From NCBI RefSeq assembly GCF_029891575.1, contig NZ_JARZHF010000006.1:62001-126000 (forward strand): a stretch of DNA of 64,000 nucleotides, in the 5' to 3' direction. Position numbers and translations under genes: made by a program. This document shows, piece by piece, positions 63,164 to 64,000 of this stretch (positions are counted from its first letter, which is position 1; every line of letters starts with the position of its first letter). The DNA comes from Salipaludibacillus daqingensis. GTDB lineage: Bacteria; Bacillota; Bacilli; Bacillales; Salisediminibacteriaceae. Below the pieces are notes generated by a model. It saw only the letters and a program-made list of their open reading frames with translations, did not search any database and was not told where the DNA came from.

Positions 63164-64000
63164 ATGAATAAAGTACTCGTCACTGGAGGAGCCGGTTTCA
63201 TTGGTTCACACGTCACAGATCTTCTTGTGGAGAAAGGACATGAAGTTGTGATTCTTGATAACCTTTCCTCTGGAGATAAGAAAAATATTAATCCAAGCTC
63301 CCTTGTAACGTTTGTGGAAGGCGATGTGAGGGATGAGAAAACCGTATCGGAAACATTCCGTCAACACGCAACGATTGACGCTGTCGTTCATTTAGCTGCT
63401 CAGAGTAAAGTAGGGCCTTCTCTCGAAAGTCCTCAGAACGACTTGGACATTAATATTCACGGAACAGTAAACGTGCTAGAAGGAGCGAGAAAGCACAACG
63501 TGTCGAACGTCGTCTATTCATCGTCCGCAGCGGTTTATGGACATGTAGAAGTTCTTCCTGTATCAGAACAAGCCAGCGCTGCTCCTCTTTCTCCTTATGG
63601 TGTTTCCAAGCTGGCCGGAGAGGAATATGTGAAAGCGTACGGAAGGTTATATGATCTAAACGTATCCGTTCTAAGGTTTGCGAACGTGTTTGGTCCGCGG
63701 CAAAGCGCGGCGACAGAAGCCGGTGTGATTACGATTTTTATTGAGCAACTAATCGAAGGGACACAGCCAACGATTCAAGGAGACGGCAAGCAAACCCGTG
63801 ACTTCGTGTACGTGAAAGATGTTGTCCGTGCTGTAGTAGACTGCCTTGAAAAAACAGATAAGATAGCCTCACCGAATCCAGTTTATAACGTGAGTACGGA
63901 AACGATGACAAGTGTGGAAGAGTTACTGAAACAGCTTTGTTCTGCCGTTGGTGAAAATTTCGATCCATTATACGTGGAAGAGAGAAAAGGCGACATCAAA
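63164..64000 (+). CDS. NAD-dependent nucleotide-sugar epimerase, truncated by the window
   Basis: 279 codons are visible with no stop. It is an extended SDR: VLVTGGAGFIGSH (NAD loop), HLAAQSKVG, YSSSAAVYG and the catalytic YGVSK. RDFVYVKDVVRAV is typical of UDP-glucose/UDP-glucuronate 4-epimerases; the exact substrate cannot be fixed. GGGAGG lies before the ATG; 30 bases after the sugar transferase gene, so likely one operon. The C-terminus is outside the window. Confidence 0.9.
   Translation, partial: MNKVLVTGGAGFIGSHVTDLLVEKGHEVVILDNLSSGDKKNINPSSLVTFVEGDVRDEKTVSETFRQHATIDAVVHLAAQSKVGPSLESPQNDLDINIHGTVNVLEGARKHNVSNVVYSSSAAVYGHVEVLPVSEQASAAPLSPYGVSKLAGEEYVKAYGRLYDLNVSVLRFANVFGPRQSAATEAGVITIFIEQLIEGTQPTIQGDGKQTRDFVYVKDVVRAVVDCLEKTDKIASPNPVYNVSTETMTSVEELLKQLCSAVGENFDPLYVEERKGDIK

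Overview
The window (about 40% G+C by impression, not computed) comes from an endospore-forming, flagellated Bacillaceae chromosome. Evidence is the order atpC – 11-gene nuo operon – ywzB – murA – spoIID – spoIIQ – spoIIID – mbl – flhO – flhP – fabZ, which is the ATP-synthase-to-fabZ neighbourhood of Bacillus and relatives. Very acidic extracytoplasmic segments (the SpoIIQ tail, a NuoL loop, Asp/Asn/Met-rich lipoproteins) and a wall-polymer locus that recalls teichuronopeptide synthesis suggest an alkaliphilic or haloalkaliphilic species. That last point is inference.

Layout. 1–116: 3' end of atpC and its terminator. 280–2577: two arrays of a 53-bp palindromic repeat on either side of a reverse-strand NERD/zinc-ribbon gene. 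3206–13363: nuoABCDHIJKLMN, a complex I lacking the NADH-dehydrogenase module (no nuoEFG). 13447–14903: gene-poor DNA holding only ywzB. 14904–24771: murA, sporulation genes, mbl, the flagellar rod genes flhO/flhP, an EpuA-type membrane protein and fabZ, with a third 53-bp array between spoIID and spoIIQ and a diverged 53-bp family after fabZ. 25350–27130: five paralogous small acidic lipoproteins. 28248–31906: two NlpC/P60 wall hydrolases on opposite strands and a lipoprotein.

32395–53246 is the most unusual part: a one-direction surface-polymer locus. It holds three glycosyltransferases, an ABC-2 exporter permease, an exporter ATPase with two complete ABC domains fused in one chain, two very large dual glycosyltransferases whose C-terminal 1.17 kb are nearly identical in DNA, then six ATP-grasp amide ligases of three families (one TupA-like, four cyanophycin-synthetase-like fused to acylphosphatase domains, one YheC/D-like) and an Asp/Glu racemase. 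The ligases share a short 'SRSWR..P.R' motif behind a charged or coiled-coil helix. Only one of the four acylphosphatase domains keeps its catalytic residues. I read this as a candidate system that makes an amino-acid-decorated or peptide-glycan wall polymer, exports it and attaches it to the cell surface.

53767–61404 encodes two giant wall hydrolases (an amidase and a glucosaminidase) with 12 and 13 peptidoglycan-binding repeats in the same three-repeat superperiod. 61721 to the window edge begins another polysaccharide locus: an initiating sugar-phosphate transferase and a truncated nucleotide-sugar epimerase.
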